Positions 9,715 to 20,421 are shown, counted from the first letter of the stretch. The stretch is DNA of 64,000 nt from Progne subis subis (GCA_022316685.1 JAKJHU010000372.1:62001-126000), one strand, 5' to 3'. The notes: generated from the sequence alone by a model not told the origin. Translations and numbers: made by a program.

Positions 9715-10696
9715 CTAGTGGTGGTTCGAGGGCATGGGGCAGCCCTTGATGCAGAACACGTGGATGTGCAGGTGGGCAGCAATTCTGGCTGCACACGCTG
9801 ACACAGTATCGGAGCAGGTCAGACAGGGACAGGATCAGGGCAATCCAGAGGACAATATACTCATCAATAAAGCTGTTAAAATGCTTGGTCAAGGAACAGC
9901 AATGCTGGGCCTATGAATGCTGTGTCATATAGATGCATTTCACTCTTGGTCATGTGGGCAACCACCAGTTGATTTGTGATCTTGGCAGACACAAAGCCAA
10001 AAGTCAGGATGTAGAGGCAGAGGTGCCTCTCAAAGAGCTGCACAGCAGATTTCTTGTAGATCATTGCAGCCGAGACAATTATGGAGCCAATGTGGAGAAA
10101 AGGTGAGAGGACACTTGTTCCTGCTGAAGTGGATCTATTTTTGCCAACTTCAGTTTGCACATGAGAATATGGTTCCTGCCACAGTACAACGAGCTGGGGG
10201 TATTTTTACCTGAATGTTCAGTCTTGGAATTAGAGATTGCTAAAAAGGTGGTCCTCTGATCACTGCCAGTAAATGCATGATCATTATGAGGATTTGTACT
10301 TTAGTCACATCAATCATGCCGAAGCGCAGCGTTCCTGAGACGTACGTCTTTCAGTGTGCGCAGTAAAACATGAATGTCACAGCAAAACAACAGAAGAACA
10401 TCCAGTCAGGGTTGGTGTCCAGCTGCACAACAATACAAGGTCCCAAAACCACAAAGACTGTGGACAATGAATCACAGCTATGATCAAAAAGCTCTGTTAA
10501 CAGAGTGCTGCTATTTGTCCTTCTTGCTTGTTTTCCATCTGTAGCATTGAGGGACTGGAATGCCACAGGCACAAGCAATGAATGTCCCGGAAGGCGTCTG
10601 CCTTTGAAGATGTTGAGCAGTAACATACTAATAACAGAGTTGTTACTAGTATGTTATTAACAGTTTGATGATGGTGATCAGATTGGGGGCAGTCCA
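9715..10696 (-). pseudogene. CEPT1: CEPT1 retrocopy (choline/ethanolamine phosphotransferase), inside E1
   Basis: Minus-strand pieces read, without introns, from a TAPNLITII start through [20 protein letters not shown] (the CDP-alcohol phosphotransferase signature DG-x2-AR), the FVVLG helix, [11 protein letters not shown], the TLRFG segment, [11 protein letters not shown] and [11 protein letters not shown] to a C-terminal NHH followed by a stop at 9717-9715. CEPT1 makes phosphatidylcholine and phosphatidylethanolamine in the ER and nuclear envelope. The N-terminal part before TAPNLITII is absent. At 10696 the sequence passes directly from gag capsid (ADINSP) into CEPT1. Several frameshifts, stops, a small deletion and a changed signature (a Gly replaced by Thr, His-Gly by His-Ser) show it is not functional now. 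CHPT1 is the alternative source but fits the C-terminus less well. Confidence 0.85.
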
Positions 10697-11660
10697 GGGT
10701 GGAGAATTGATATCTGCAGTATGAATCCAATCTAACATTGTTCGAGCACTTTTCAGATTTCAAGCTGTGCTCTTTTACTGTGGTTTTTTTTTTTTTTTTT
10801 CGCCTGTTGCAAGATTTTCCATTCATGCTGCTCACACACAGGATTGCCATCTCTGAACATGACAGGACATGCTACAGGACATGCCATGTGTCCTGTGGGT
10901 TCCCACTGTCCTTCTAGTACAGCATCACCTATAATTTTGGACCATCGAGTCACAGGGGGGACAGGCAAAGGTGTTGCCTGGGAACTGCTTTCTGCAGTTT
11001 GTTCTAGCAATTGTTGCATTGGAGTTAACTGGGAGCTGAAAGATATTGGCTCCTCCTGATTTTTAGCATTTATTGTAGATAATTCTTGGGCTTTTTCCAG
11101 TAGCAGCTTAGTTGCTGCTTGCCCTCGCTCCTTCAGGCGCTGCATCACTGCCTGAATTTGATCAGTCAGTTCTTTTAAACCAATCGTGTGTTCTGTCTGG
11201 GGTTCTGCTGGGGGAAGCAGTGGTCCATCATCGAGGTCCTCCTCTAATTCATCCGGCAGCGGAACAGCGTCTGGGGAAGGTGGTTAACAGCAGGGGTCAC
11301 GGGTTCCCCTCTCTTGGTCGACCGGGGTCTCTTTGGGCACAGCTAGAAAAGGGGGGGGCACCTGGCACATGCGTAGTGGTAGCAGTAGGGCTGGGAGCGG
11401 CTCCGGAGGGTTTTTGAAGCATTTTGGCTACTGTACTACACTGGGTTGCCGTCAAGCCTTTGATCGGGCGGAGCGCCTTTCTTCTGAGAAAAGCTCCAAG
11501 CCGGCTTGGTGGTGGTGGTGGCGGTGCGGGAGCAGCGCACCGGAGCTCAGGTGACGGGGATGGTCTGCGGGCCGGGAGCGGTGAGCCGGGCATTGGCCAG
11601 TGACGGTGCCGGGCGCTGGAGGTGGCAGGAGGGCACGGCAGGGGCCCCACGGCACCTCCC
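10697..11660 (-). pseudogene. ERV-K-like gag of E1, 3' truncated
   Basis: On minus, a proline-rich matrix/linker region is followed by an open piece (11148-10753) with RLKERGQAATKLLLEKAQEL, PVPPVTRWSKI and then the capsid start CEQHEWKILQQAKK. A run of about 16 A at 10802-10787 shifts the frame. Further capsid words (LDWIHTADINSP) continue in another frame until the CEPT1 junction at 10696. The rest of capsid and all of nucleocapsid are absent. Confidence 0.7.
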
Positions 11661-12107
11661 CAACTTCACAGCATCAGGGGGTTGTTAAATGTCCATTTCC
11701 TTGCGCCCAGTTAATCAGCTTTTGCAGTACTTTTTCTGCTACTGTTTTTCCTCTCTCAGAGTAGAACAATAAGCAACTTCAATGCGGCAGCAAATTCGCA
11801 CTCCATGCTTGTCATCATCAATGGGGCAGGGAAGGGAGTACTCAGAGCTTTCCACCTTTTTTCAATAAACTGACCCCTGTTCCCCTTACCAGCTCAGCCT
11901 CGCACTCTTTGCAAGGACGGCGAGCTTCTTCCTCAATGCTGATGCATCTCTTGGCAGATCAGCGTCTGACTGCTATATTCTGGAGGGTCTCACCTCAATG
12001 CAGCTGCATCTGTCGGTGAGTTCAGCGTCCAACCGCTCAGCATCCCACCACTAATTTTTCTCCTCCAGGTTGTCACCCCAAGGTCCGACGTTCAGTGCCA
12101 ATTAAAG
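11661..12107 (-). promoter_or_regulatory. E1 leader with decayed primer-binding site
   Basis: Between the 5' LTR and gag. Just after the LTR end (CACCTTTA) the minus strand reads ATTGGCACTGAACG, the expected place of a primer-binding site, but it is too changed to name the tRNA. No open frame of note. Confidence 0.45.
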
Positions 12108-12493
12108 GTGATTTTGAAAAAAACCAGGGGGAACAGCCAGAGTCAAACACCTTCTTCACAGAAGTAGTGGTGAACGCTCATTTTATTGAGGGTACACAGG
12201 GTTCTTTTATACATACATCATTCTAGTGCATAAGCTGTTCACACGGCATTTTACTACGTGTCATTAGCTATCTCCTCATGTCCACGAGCTCCAGGCAGCT
12301 ATACTATTGGCTAGTGTTACCTGCATAAGCATTCCTTTGCAGTTACCTGTTTACACTTTGTTGAGAGGCCATCAGTTTGTTCCCAGGCTTTGTCCTGGTT
12401 CTCAGGCTCAACGTCCTTGGCAGTGCTAAAACAACAGAACTTTCCAAGCACTGGAAGGCCTCTCTGTGTCTGTCTCCAAAAATCCTGCTATAG
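12108..12493 (-). mobile_element. 5' LTR of E1
   Basis: Same LTR as 7260-7621. Its first bases are TATAGCAGG rather than TGTAGCAGG, and the region after TGTTCCCCC runs through a T-rich tract to CACCTTTA. At 12494 it abuts plus-strand pol of E2, head to head. Confidence 0.8.
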
Positions 12494-12494
12494 T

Positions 12495-14584
12495 CAAGGA
12501 ACAAACAATCGTGCTTCAGCTGATTGTCATCAAAAACAATCCCCAGACGCTCCACAAACTGCAACAGCTCTGTGGTTCCATTAATTGGGTTCGACCCCTT
12601 CTTGGAATTTCCTCAGAAGACCTCGCTCCGCTTTTTAACCTTCTGTGAGGGAGCTGCGAACTCAATTCTCCTAGGAGCTTGACCCCTGAGGCAAGAAAGG
12701 CAATTACCTGCATCCAAGAGGTTCTGTCAGCCTGACAGGCCCACAGGTATGATCCATCTTTGCCGTTTCTGCTTGCAGTGTTAAGTAGAGTCCCACATTG
12801 GAGTGGACTGATTTTTCAATGGGACCCGGACTTAAAAGACCAGTTGCTCATCCTCAAATAGGTTTTCCTTCAAGCACAACCAACTAAAACAGTAACCACA
12901 CTGCAAGGAACCATGGCAGCAGTCATCTGTAAGGGCAGGGCTCGCTTCTGCTCACTTGTGGGGTGTGACTTTGCATGCATCTACATGCCATTGGCGACTA
13001 CCAAGGAGCTAGAGTTTCTGCTCCAAAATAATGACAACCTTCAGTTCGCCCTAGATATCTATCCAGGAAAAATTTCCATCCATATCCTGGCCACAATTTA
13101 TTTAAAGCAGAACTTCATTTGGTTCCCAAATTCATTCAAGGTAAAACTCCTCTCGAAGCTGTGACAGTCTTTACAGACTGGCTCAGGGTCTTCTTATAAG
13201 TCAGTCATGACTTGGAAAGACACCAGGACACAGAAGTGGGAGTCTGACATCCGAGTAGTGGAAGGATCTCCACAAATTGCTGAGATGGCAGCCGTCATCA
13301 GGGCATTAGAGAAGTTCAAAGACCAACTGTTTAACCTAATCACAGATTCAGCATATGTAGCTGGTATAGCTATGAGGGCTGAACATGCCTTTTTAAAGGA
13401 GGTGTCAAATAGAAACCTTTATAATTTGCTTTCTAAACTGATTTATCTTATCTCCCACAGAAAGCAACCATAGCATGTCATGCATGTGAGGTCACACACT
13501 GACCTTCCCTGTGTTATCGTGGATGACAACAAGAGAGCAGACGCACTGGCAATGGCAGCACAAACACCAGCCCTCCCAGACACGTTCCAACAAGCCAAGC
13601 TCTCCCATCAATTTTATCATCAGATTGTCCCAGCACTAGTGAGGATGTTTCACTTCACCAGGGAACACACCAAAGCTGTGGTAGGATCATGTTCGCAATC
13701 ATGTCTGACGTGTTCGTGTCTGCCAATCATACCAGGTGCCCTTTTTAGACAAAGGCATCAACCCAGGAGGGCTCAATAGTAATGAACTGTGGGAGACGGA
13801 CGTTACACATGTTCCATCTTTTGGTAGGCAGAAGTATATTCACATGTCAGTAGATACGTTCTCAGGCGCAGTTTTCACCTCAGCACATGTGGGTGAAAGT
13901 ATCTGCTTTGTTAAAAGACATTTCTTATTGGCCTTTGCAACTCTGGGAATTCCCCAGAAAATTAAAACAGACAATGGCCCCACCTACTCCTCAAAACAGC
14001 TAAAGGCATTCTTCCAAGATTGGGGCATCAAACATAACAAATGGATAGTGTACTCTCCCACAGGCCAATCAGTCGCTGAGAGGACACATCAGACTCTTAA
14101 GAGAGTCCTTCACCAACAGCAGGGAGGTACAGAGACACTTCCTCCCATTGAGAGGCTCTGCAAGGCCCTTGATGTAATTAACTTTCTAAATTGTTCAAGC
14201 ACTGAGCCTAATGCCCCTGTCATCAGGCACTTCTCGAATTCAGCCCAAGCTAAGCTTGTAGAGAAGCTGCCTGTGTTGATCAAGGACCCAGAAACACATC
14301 AAATATCAGGCCATCTTCGGTTGATTACCTGGGGTAGAGGGTACCCATGCATATCCATGCCTACAGGCCCTAGGTGGCTTCCTGCAAAGAACATCAAACC
14401 TTACCTAGGACCCATAGATACTAATAAAGCCAATTCTGAGCAAAATACAGAGTCACCAAAGGTGCAGCAGACAGCCACTTGGAAGAGGAGGAAAAGATGG
14501 CCAGTCCCACAAAGGACAGCTCAATGTCCTGTGACCAGACAACAGCCAAGACAAGCAAGGCCTACCGGATGTAACAAAAACTAA
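12495..14584 (+). pseudogene. ERV-K-like pol of E2: RT thumb/connection, RNase H, integrase
   Basis: The plus strand starts inside the RT thumb (LCGSINWVRPLLGI near 12565). It continues through the connection and an RNase H part (13207-13473, with ITDSAYVAG and later RADALAMA), then integrase. The integrase ORF (13736-14584) keeps the D,D-35-E triad: Asp22, Asp79 in KTDNGPTY and Glu115 in SVAERTH, counted from its first Met. A C-terminal LITWGRGYPC-like DNA-binding stretch follows. Stops and frameshifts separate the parts, and the zinc-binding N-terminus of integrase lies in a broken frame. The 5' part (gag, protease, RT fingers and palm) is cut off at the E1 LTR. Confidence 0.8.
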
Positions 14585-14776
14585 GAAAAGAAGTGATTTC
14601 TTTCCTTACCCTTTATTCCTTACCCTTATTTCCTTACCCTCTCCCACAAAATCCTTTTACCCAAGCTATGTTGTTAACTTTATTTAAAAATATATCTTCT
14701 ATTTGTTAAACGACTAAATTGTTGGGTTTTATTCATATAGAACACTGACCCACCGTCCTACAAAAAGAGACAAAGT
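14585..14776 (+). other. Spacer between pol and the cystatin ORF
   Basis: AT-rich, with a CTTACC-containing short repeat near 14605-14640. No frame of note. A splice acceptor serving the cystatin mRNA could lie here, but none stands out. Confidence 0.4.
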
Positions 14777-15427
14777 ATGGAGACAAGACATATTCTCCTG
14801 CTGATTGTTTTTATCATCACCACCCAGACCGTGGTCTGGGCAGTAGAATACCCAGAAACATATGCTGCAGTGCAGAAGATGCTGCGATACGCTATTGCCC
14901 AGCATGACAAAAGTAATTACCATCTGCTCCCAAGCCAAATTGTAGAGGTCATAAAGACAGAAAAGCAAGTTGCAGGAGGAATCAAATATAATATAGTGGT
15001 GAAATTAAAACAAGATAACAAGTATGAACTATGTAACTTAGTGGTATTTCATACACCATGGAAGAACTCAATACAAATACTAAAAGACCAATGCCAAAAG
15101 AGTGAGCCCCCAACCAACACTCCTGATCCGAAAAAGACTGATATAACCACTCAAAAACCTCTGACAACTGACTTTAGACATAAAAGTGAAGACCAAGTCA
15201 CAGAACAGATAGCTGCTGAAAAGATTTATAAAACTCCTTGTTTCTTTGTTATTACTGTAACCATTCTTTTACTGCCTTTATCCATCTATCTTTATCGTTT
15301 ATATCATTGCAAGCATGTTATTAATACTGTCTTTTCAGTTTTTCAGCAGGGAGGGGAAAACAAACTAGACAAAGACAGTAAAGGATCAGAGGACGATCCA
15401 AATAACCTGCCAAACACCTCCCCTTGA
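14777..15427 (+). CDS. Membrane-anchored cystatin-like protein carried by ERV E2
   Basis: An intact 216-residue frame. Residues 1-22 form a signal peptide (METRHILLLIVFIITTQTVV). Residues 24-107 fit a type-2 cystatin: an N-terminal helix (AVQKMLRYAIAQH), the first inhibitory loop Q64-V-A-G-G68 (family pattern Q-x-V-x-G, here with Ala at the centre), the second loop Pro94-Trp95, and Cys86/Cys106 with the 19-residue spacing of the last cystatin disulfide. The first cystatin disulfide loop is missing. A Thr/Pro/Lys-rich stalk (109-150), a membrane helix (about 155-175) and an acidic tail follow. Host cystatins have introns and no anchor; this one has no intron. The ATG has a purine at -3 and G at +4. 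It lies between integrase and env of the same strand. Inhibition of papain-type proteases (cathepsins) is inferred, not shown. A cathelin-type cystatin relative is the alternative. Confidence 0.8.
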   Translation: METRHILLLIVFIITTQTVVWAVEYPETYAAVQKMLRYAIAQHDKSNYHLLPSQIVEVIKTEKQVAGGIKYNIVVKLKQDNKYELCNLVVFHTPWKNSIQILKDQCQKSEPPTNTPDPKKTDITTQKPLTTDFRHKSEDQVTEQIAAEKIYKTPCFFVITVTILLLPLSIYLYRLYHCKHVINTVFSVFQQGGENKLDKDSKGSEDDPNNLPNTSP

Positions 15428-15595
15428 AGGGACAACAGTTTAAATTTCTTTTATCTTACGCTCCTCGAAAACTTCCCCAGATACCTGTTTCCCGTACCCC
15501 TTCTTTTCCTAAAGTTCACTAGTTGCCTAAATAATATGTTGATAGTTTAAACTAGTTTTTCTTTTTAGAAGCAAACCCCAAAGGACCCCTCTGAG

Positions 15596-16358
15596 ATGAG
15601 AGGCAGTTACCGTGTCACAGTGATGCGGATGCTCCTCACAGTCCTCATGCTCCTCAACATCAAAGCATGGAAGATCGGACAACCACCAGAAAATGTGTGG
15701 GTGACACTTGCCAAGACCCTCCGGCAAGACAATTTGTACCTGTCCATGGGCTCCGTCAGCAGTCCTCTGTCGTCGTGCCTGGTAGGAATCCCATTCAGAA
15801 TCAACGAGCCATCACCTCTGCATCCCTTTGCAGGGAACTGGCCTGCCCTGCCCACCGCAGAGAAAGGACCAGCCCGAGAAGCCTGGCAACAGTGGGTGAA
15901 GCTCATACCCAAAGCTACAACAGACGCTCACAAAGAAAACCCAGTAGCAAACTCCGAGTCCCAAGAGCTTCATCTGCTTGTCTCAGCAAAAGCTAGTTAT
16001 TGTTTTAATTTTTACTTTCAAAATACGGCCTCTAGTTACAAAAATCAAAGTAAACCCCCTAAACAAAATTTACAATTTGGTCAACTGGTGCAACTACACA
16101 ACAAAATTTCCATTTGACACTTCTGGCTTCCTTATTCCCAGGGCACTTCCCAAGGGTGTGTTCCTAATTTGTGGCGATAGGGCGTGGGCAGGAATCCCTT
16201 CCCACACCAGAGGAGGTCCATGCACCTTTGGCCGTCTCACAACACTCACCCCAAACATTACTCTCTTACAAGAATGGAAACAAGAGAATAAATTTGCCTG
16301 TCCAAAAAGATCCTATACCCAATTTGACGAAAATTTTGATGCCACCCTTTTTGATTGG
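15596..16358 (+). pseudogene. ERV-K-like env of E2, 5' part
   Basis: An open piece (15596-16117) begins with a possible leader (VMRMLLTVLMLLNI) and the surface-subunit words NVWVTLAKTLRQDNLYLS and CLVGIPFRI. The frame then shifts, and 15978-16379 carries FLICGDRAWAGIPS and GGPCTFGRL, matching the surface subunit in E1 and E3. The gene stops at 16358, where an LTR begins, so the transmembrane subunit is absent. Confidence 0.7.
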
Positions 16359-16989
16359 TGTCCTTGGGTGACTTTATGATGCTTGTATCCCCAATCGTCT
16401 GTTCTGTTTGTGCTGTATATTGAATTCTGTGTCTTTAAGATTGGTTCTAAGAGCAAGGAGAAGCACGGAGTTTGTTTTGAGAAAACTGCCTGACTCCTCC
16501 ACATTCTTCTCTGGACGGGGTGTTTAGCAGAGATTATTTTTGCTTTTAGCTAGTTTCAGCTAGTGAGAGCAGAGAAGTTCCCTGGACTTGTTTTTTTCCT
16601 TTTCCTTGGAACTGTTTAAACCTGCTCTGGACTGAAAACCCAGGGAGCACTGGGGGCTGCACCTGCGGCCCACCGGGGCCTGGAGCTCGGCATTTTCCAG
16701 CAGCGCCGGAGGGACTGGGACTGATGAGAGACTGAGAGAGAGCCGAGCTACACCCACGGCAAGGACTTTCTCAATTTGCCATCTCACTCCAGAACGAGAG
16801 GTTTTATTGTTTCATATTATTCATTCTTTGTACTTGTATGCACTTTGTTTGTTAAGTAAAATAGTTTTTTCCACTTTTCTCCAAAGAAGTTTTTTACCGG
16901 ACCGGTTGGAGGGAGGGGCCACTTGGGTTTGCTTCCCAGAGGGATCCCATTCAGGGGTTTTCTCCCAAATTTGTCCCTAAACCAGGACA
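16359..16989 (+). mobile_element. Solo LTR of the TGTCC...GGACA type
   Basis: Starts TGTCCTTGGGTGACTTT and ends AACCAGGACA, forming short inverted ends. It matches 50408-51066 closely and, in blocks (TGTATCCCCAATCGTCTGTT), the LTRs of element H. It cuts the E2 env. The expected short target duplication is not clear, because the right side is satellite DNA. Confidence 0.75.
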
Positions 16990-18275
16990 GAGTGATTGAG
17001 ACCAAATGGACAGAGATGAAATGAGGCACAATGAAAAGGACCAAAACCTGCCAGAAGTACTCCAATTCAAATGCTGCAATCAGGCAAGAAGTGGAAATGA
17101 AGGAAGGAAGGAGAGAAAATGAAATTGAGGAAATGCAAGCTTAAAATGAAAAAGCAAAAAATGTTTAAAGCATATGAAAAGCAAAAAGTGAATGGGATGA
17201 CAAGAAGTGCAGGGAAAGGGGTTGAAGCTTGCCCAATTAATCTTCCTTGAAACCTTGAAAAGAGGGAACAAAGCCTAACAAATGCTCAGAAAAGGAGATA
17301 TTGTGAGAAACAGTACGAATGGAAACAACTGAGAATATTTGGAACCAGAGTGATTGAGACCAAAGAGACAAAGATGAAATGAAGGTTACTGAAAAGGGCC
17401 AACACGTGCCAAATATACTCCAACTCAAATTCTGCAATTAGTCAAGAAATGGAAATAAATTATGGAGAGGAAAAAATGTAAAAAAGGAAAATTTAAAACG
17501 AAAAAGAGAAAATTTTGAAAGCATGTGAAAAGAAAAAAGTTGATGGTATGAGAAAAAGTGATGGAAAAGGGATGGAATCTATCCACATTAATCTTCATTG
17601 ACATTGCAAGATGGCATTCACTTTCCCCGGAAAGGGAATGAAAACTTGAAAACAGGGAACAAAGTTTAACAAATGCTCAGGAAAGGGGATATGATGAGAA
17701 ACAATGCGAATGAAAACAACCAAGAAAATTTGGATCCGGAGAGATTGCGACCAAATGGACTCAGATGAAATGAGGGGCACTGAAAAATGACCAACACTTG
17801 CCAAACATACACCAATTCAAATGCTGTAATTAGGCAAGAAATGGAAATAAATGAAGGAGAGGAAAAGAAATGGAAGAAATGCAAACTTAAAATGAAAAAA
17901 GGAAAAATTTTGGAAGCATGTGAAAAGCACAAAATGGATGGTATGACAAGAAGTGCAGGGAAAGGGACAGAAGCTTGCCCAATTAATCTTCATTGAAATG
18001 GCAAGATTTCATTCCCTTCGGAAAGTCTTCCTTTCAGGAAAGGGAATGAAATCTTGAAAACAGGGAACAAAGTCGAACAAACGCTCAGGAAAGGAGATAT
18101 AATGAGAAACAGTGCAAATGAAAACAACCGAGAATATTTGGAACCAGAATGATTGAGACCAAATGGACTGAGCTGAAATGAGGGGCACTGAAAATGACCA
18201 ACTTTTGCCAAAATACTCCAATTCAAATGCTAACATCAGGCAAGAAATAAAAATAAAAGAAGGACGTTGCGGTTC
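16990..18275. repeat. Satellite with units of about 360-410 bp, three-plus units
   Basis: A block starting with GTGATTGAGACCAAA-like sequence recurs near 16990, 17347, 17739 and 18147. Each unit carries the same order of words: ACACTTGCCAAA, TCAGGCAAGAAATGG, AATGCAAGCTTAAAA, GATGACAAGAAGTGCAGGG and GCCCAATTAATCTTC. The units are diverged, purine-rich on plus, and have no coding signal. Two more units lie at 51946-52608. Confidence 0.85.
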
Positions 18276-18656
18276 CTTAAGCGTGGTCTCCACGCTCGCC
18301 CGGGCTAGCTCAGGCACCGCTGTGTGGAAAGGTACGGACAGCTGGCCGTGCCAGCTAACCCGATCCTGTGGGGCCTTGGATCCCACACGACCTCGGCAGC
18401 AGGCACAGGTGGTGCAAGGCAACGACGGTGGAGATAGAAATGCAGACTCTGCTGAACGGGTCACAAGATTTAATTGGACCCTGGCGTGGGACCTCCTGAC
18501 CTCCAGGTAACTTCCTAGGCAGAGACCCCCAGGCTGCTTGCCAGCAGCTTTTATCTGGGGGTGGAACCAGGAGAAGAGGCAGTGTATGAGCAAATCAGGG
18601 ATCACCGGGGAGGGGTCACATGGATGAATGATATTTTCATAAACCAAAAATAAATG
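18276..18656. other. Unassigned GC-rich segment between satellite and ERV-A copy 2
   Basis: Starts abruptly at GGACGTTGCGGTTCC inside a satellite unit and ends where family A leader sequence begins. It could be a minus-strand LTR piece, but I see no matching partner in the window. Confidence 0.4.
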
Positions 18657-18756
18657 GTAAAAGACAAGATAGTGCAACAGAATAATAAGTGAGAGGATTG
18701 AACTACAAAGTGAGAGAGGGAGACCAACATTCTCCTGGTACTGGGGGTTTCTTGAT

Positions 18757-20400
18757 TTGTTTCCACCAAAAATGAGTCCTAGAAAGAGTAACCCATTAGA
18801 CCCAGGAGCTGAGAATTACGAAGAAAATTCACAAGAGCCTGGTATACCTGGGAACTGTGAAGGGGGGTTCTCCGGAGGGGAGCATCCCTCAGGACAGTCC
18901 ACTAGGGATGATGTTATGATACTGGGATGCATGGGAATACCGAAGAGGAAAAGGAAGCAGAAAATTATCAATTATTGTATGTTTGAATGGACAAAGGAAA
19001 TGATCTGTAAAGATAATTTATCTTGGCCAAAGTGTGGATTGTTTGAAGATTGGATTTGCCAGGCTCTGAATTTGTATGTGAATTCAAATTAATCTTTTAA
19101 TCAGGAAGAAAGCGAATATGCTGCTCTATGGCTTCGCAGGGGAAAGAGTGAATTTGTCACTCAAAGGCAGGGAAGCAAGGGTTTTCCATTCTATCCTTTA
19201 CAAACTAGAGGGCAAGCAGCCAAAAAAGACAGACACAAGCCCCAGGATCCGTTAGATCACCTCCCAGCCCCTTATAGGCAACCTAATCAGCCCGTTCAAC
19301 CCCCAGCCCCCAAGGGTCCTCCTGTAAATAGAAACACAGCCCCTATTCAGGAGGGGCCAGTAGCACATAGAACTAGAGGTGGGGGACAGGGAGAAGTGAT
19401 GATGGGGATGGGGAAGCAAAAATGGAAGATGGACTATACCCGCTTAGAAAAGTTCCAATGGCAAACCCAGAACAGACCTATTGGTGATGTGAGTGTTCCT
19501 CTGAACACAGGGTATGTTAGGGAGTTTAAGAAGGAGATGGGCAGGCTGCTAGAGGATCCTATTGGAGTGGCAGAGGGATTAGATCAGTTCTTGGGGCTGA
19601 ATATATACACCTGGGTGGAACTGCAGTCTATCTTAGGAATCTTGTTTACCATGGAAGAAAGAGAAATGATTAGACATTCAGGAATGAGGGTTTGGGATAG
19701 AGAATATCAGGGGCCAGACCAGGGGGATCAGAAATGGCCTATGCAAGATCCAGGTTGGAATAATCAGAATGAAAGACACAGGCAGAATAGGAGTGGTCTC
19801 CAGTGGATGATTATCTGAGGAATCCGGGAAGCAGTGCCCAAGGGGCAGAATATAGGGAAAGCTCTAAGTGAGCACCAAGGGAAGGATGAACCCCTGGCAG
19901 ACTGGTTAGAAAGACTAAGAAAAGCCTTGCAGTTATATTCAGGTGTAGACCCCGATGCTGCAGCAGGACAGGTCCTTTTGAAAACACAATGTGTAGCTAA
20001 GGCCTGGGGGCACATCAGGAAGAAGCTGGAAAAAGTAAAAAATTGGCAGGATAGGGGGCTTCAGGAATTGTTAAGAGAAGCACAGAAAGTGTATGTGAGA
20101 AGATATGAGGAGAGGCAAAAGACAAAACCACAGATTTTAATGGCAGCAGTCAAGGAAACACAGACAACCATGAATACAGAGAAGGCACTCAGGAAAGAAC
20201 AAACAACAGAAAAAGGCAGGTCCCACCTCTGGGGATACGAGACCCAAGTGTTTTTCCTGTCACCAGAAAGGACACTTACAAACTTCTTGTCCTACCTCCA
20301 AGGATACGGGACCTACTTGTTTTTACTGCCACAAAATGGACATGTACAAAAATTCTGTAGAAAGAGGCAGCAAGATGAGAAAATGTTTCAAGAAGACTAG
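18757..20400 (+). pseudogene. Gag of ERV-A copy 2
   Basis: Begins near MSPRKSNPLDPG and continues through MINYC-like helix words, a Pro-rich linker (PQDPLDHLPAPYRQP), the capsid block RPIGDVSVPLNTGYVREFKK, WPMQDPGWNNQNERHRQN and the major-homology-like stretch GKDEPLADWLERLRKALQL, then KKLEKVKNWQDRGLQELLRE. A TAA at 19090 and a TGA at 19816 break it. The nucleocapsid end is frameshifted, so the two CCHC boxes seen in copy 3 are lost. The Gag stop is TAG at 20398 in a readthrough-like context. Confidence 0.8.
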
Positions 20401-20415
20401 GGGAGTCAGGAGCTC
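20398..20415 (+). promoter_or_regulatory. Gag-pol junction with readthrough-type UAG
   Basis: The gag frame ends GAAGACTAGGGGAGTCAGG and the protease frame continues beyond it. A TAG followed by GGG and then a GTCAGG-like block resembles the murine leukemia virus readthrough site. Copy 3 keeps it too (41848 downward). Confidence 0.5.
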
Positions 20416-20421
20416 TATTTA

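Larger units (their letters stand above)
7260..12493 (-). mobile_element. ERV-K-like provirus E1 with pol replaced by a CEPT1 cDNA
   Basis: A minus-strand provirus with a 5' LTR (12493-12108), leader and gag (to 10697), then an intronless CEPT1 coding segment (10696-9715) and probable 3' UTR (to about 9000), then env (8960-7622) and a 3' LTR (7621-7260). No protease, reverse transcriptase or integrase is seen. The order LTR-gag-host cDNA-env-LTR is that of classical transducing retroviruses. The flanks differ (family A LTR on one side, E2 pol on the other) and no target-site duplication is found, so the locus was rearranged after or during integration. All frames are interrupted. Confidence 0.75.

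Noticed and set aside
16990..18275. CRISPR-like spacing of repeats
   Set aside because: The units are long, diverged and contiguous with no spacers, and the genome is eukaryotic.
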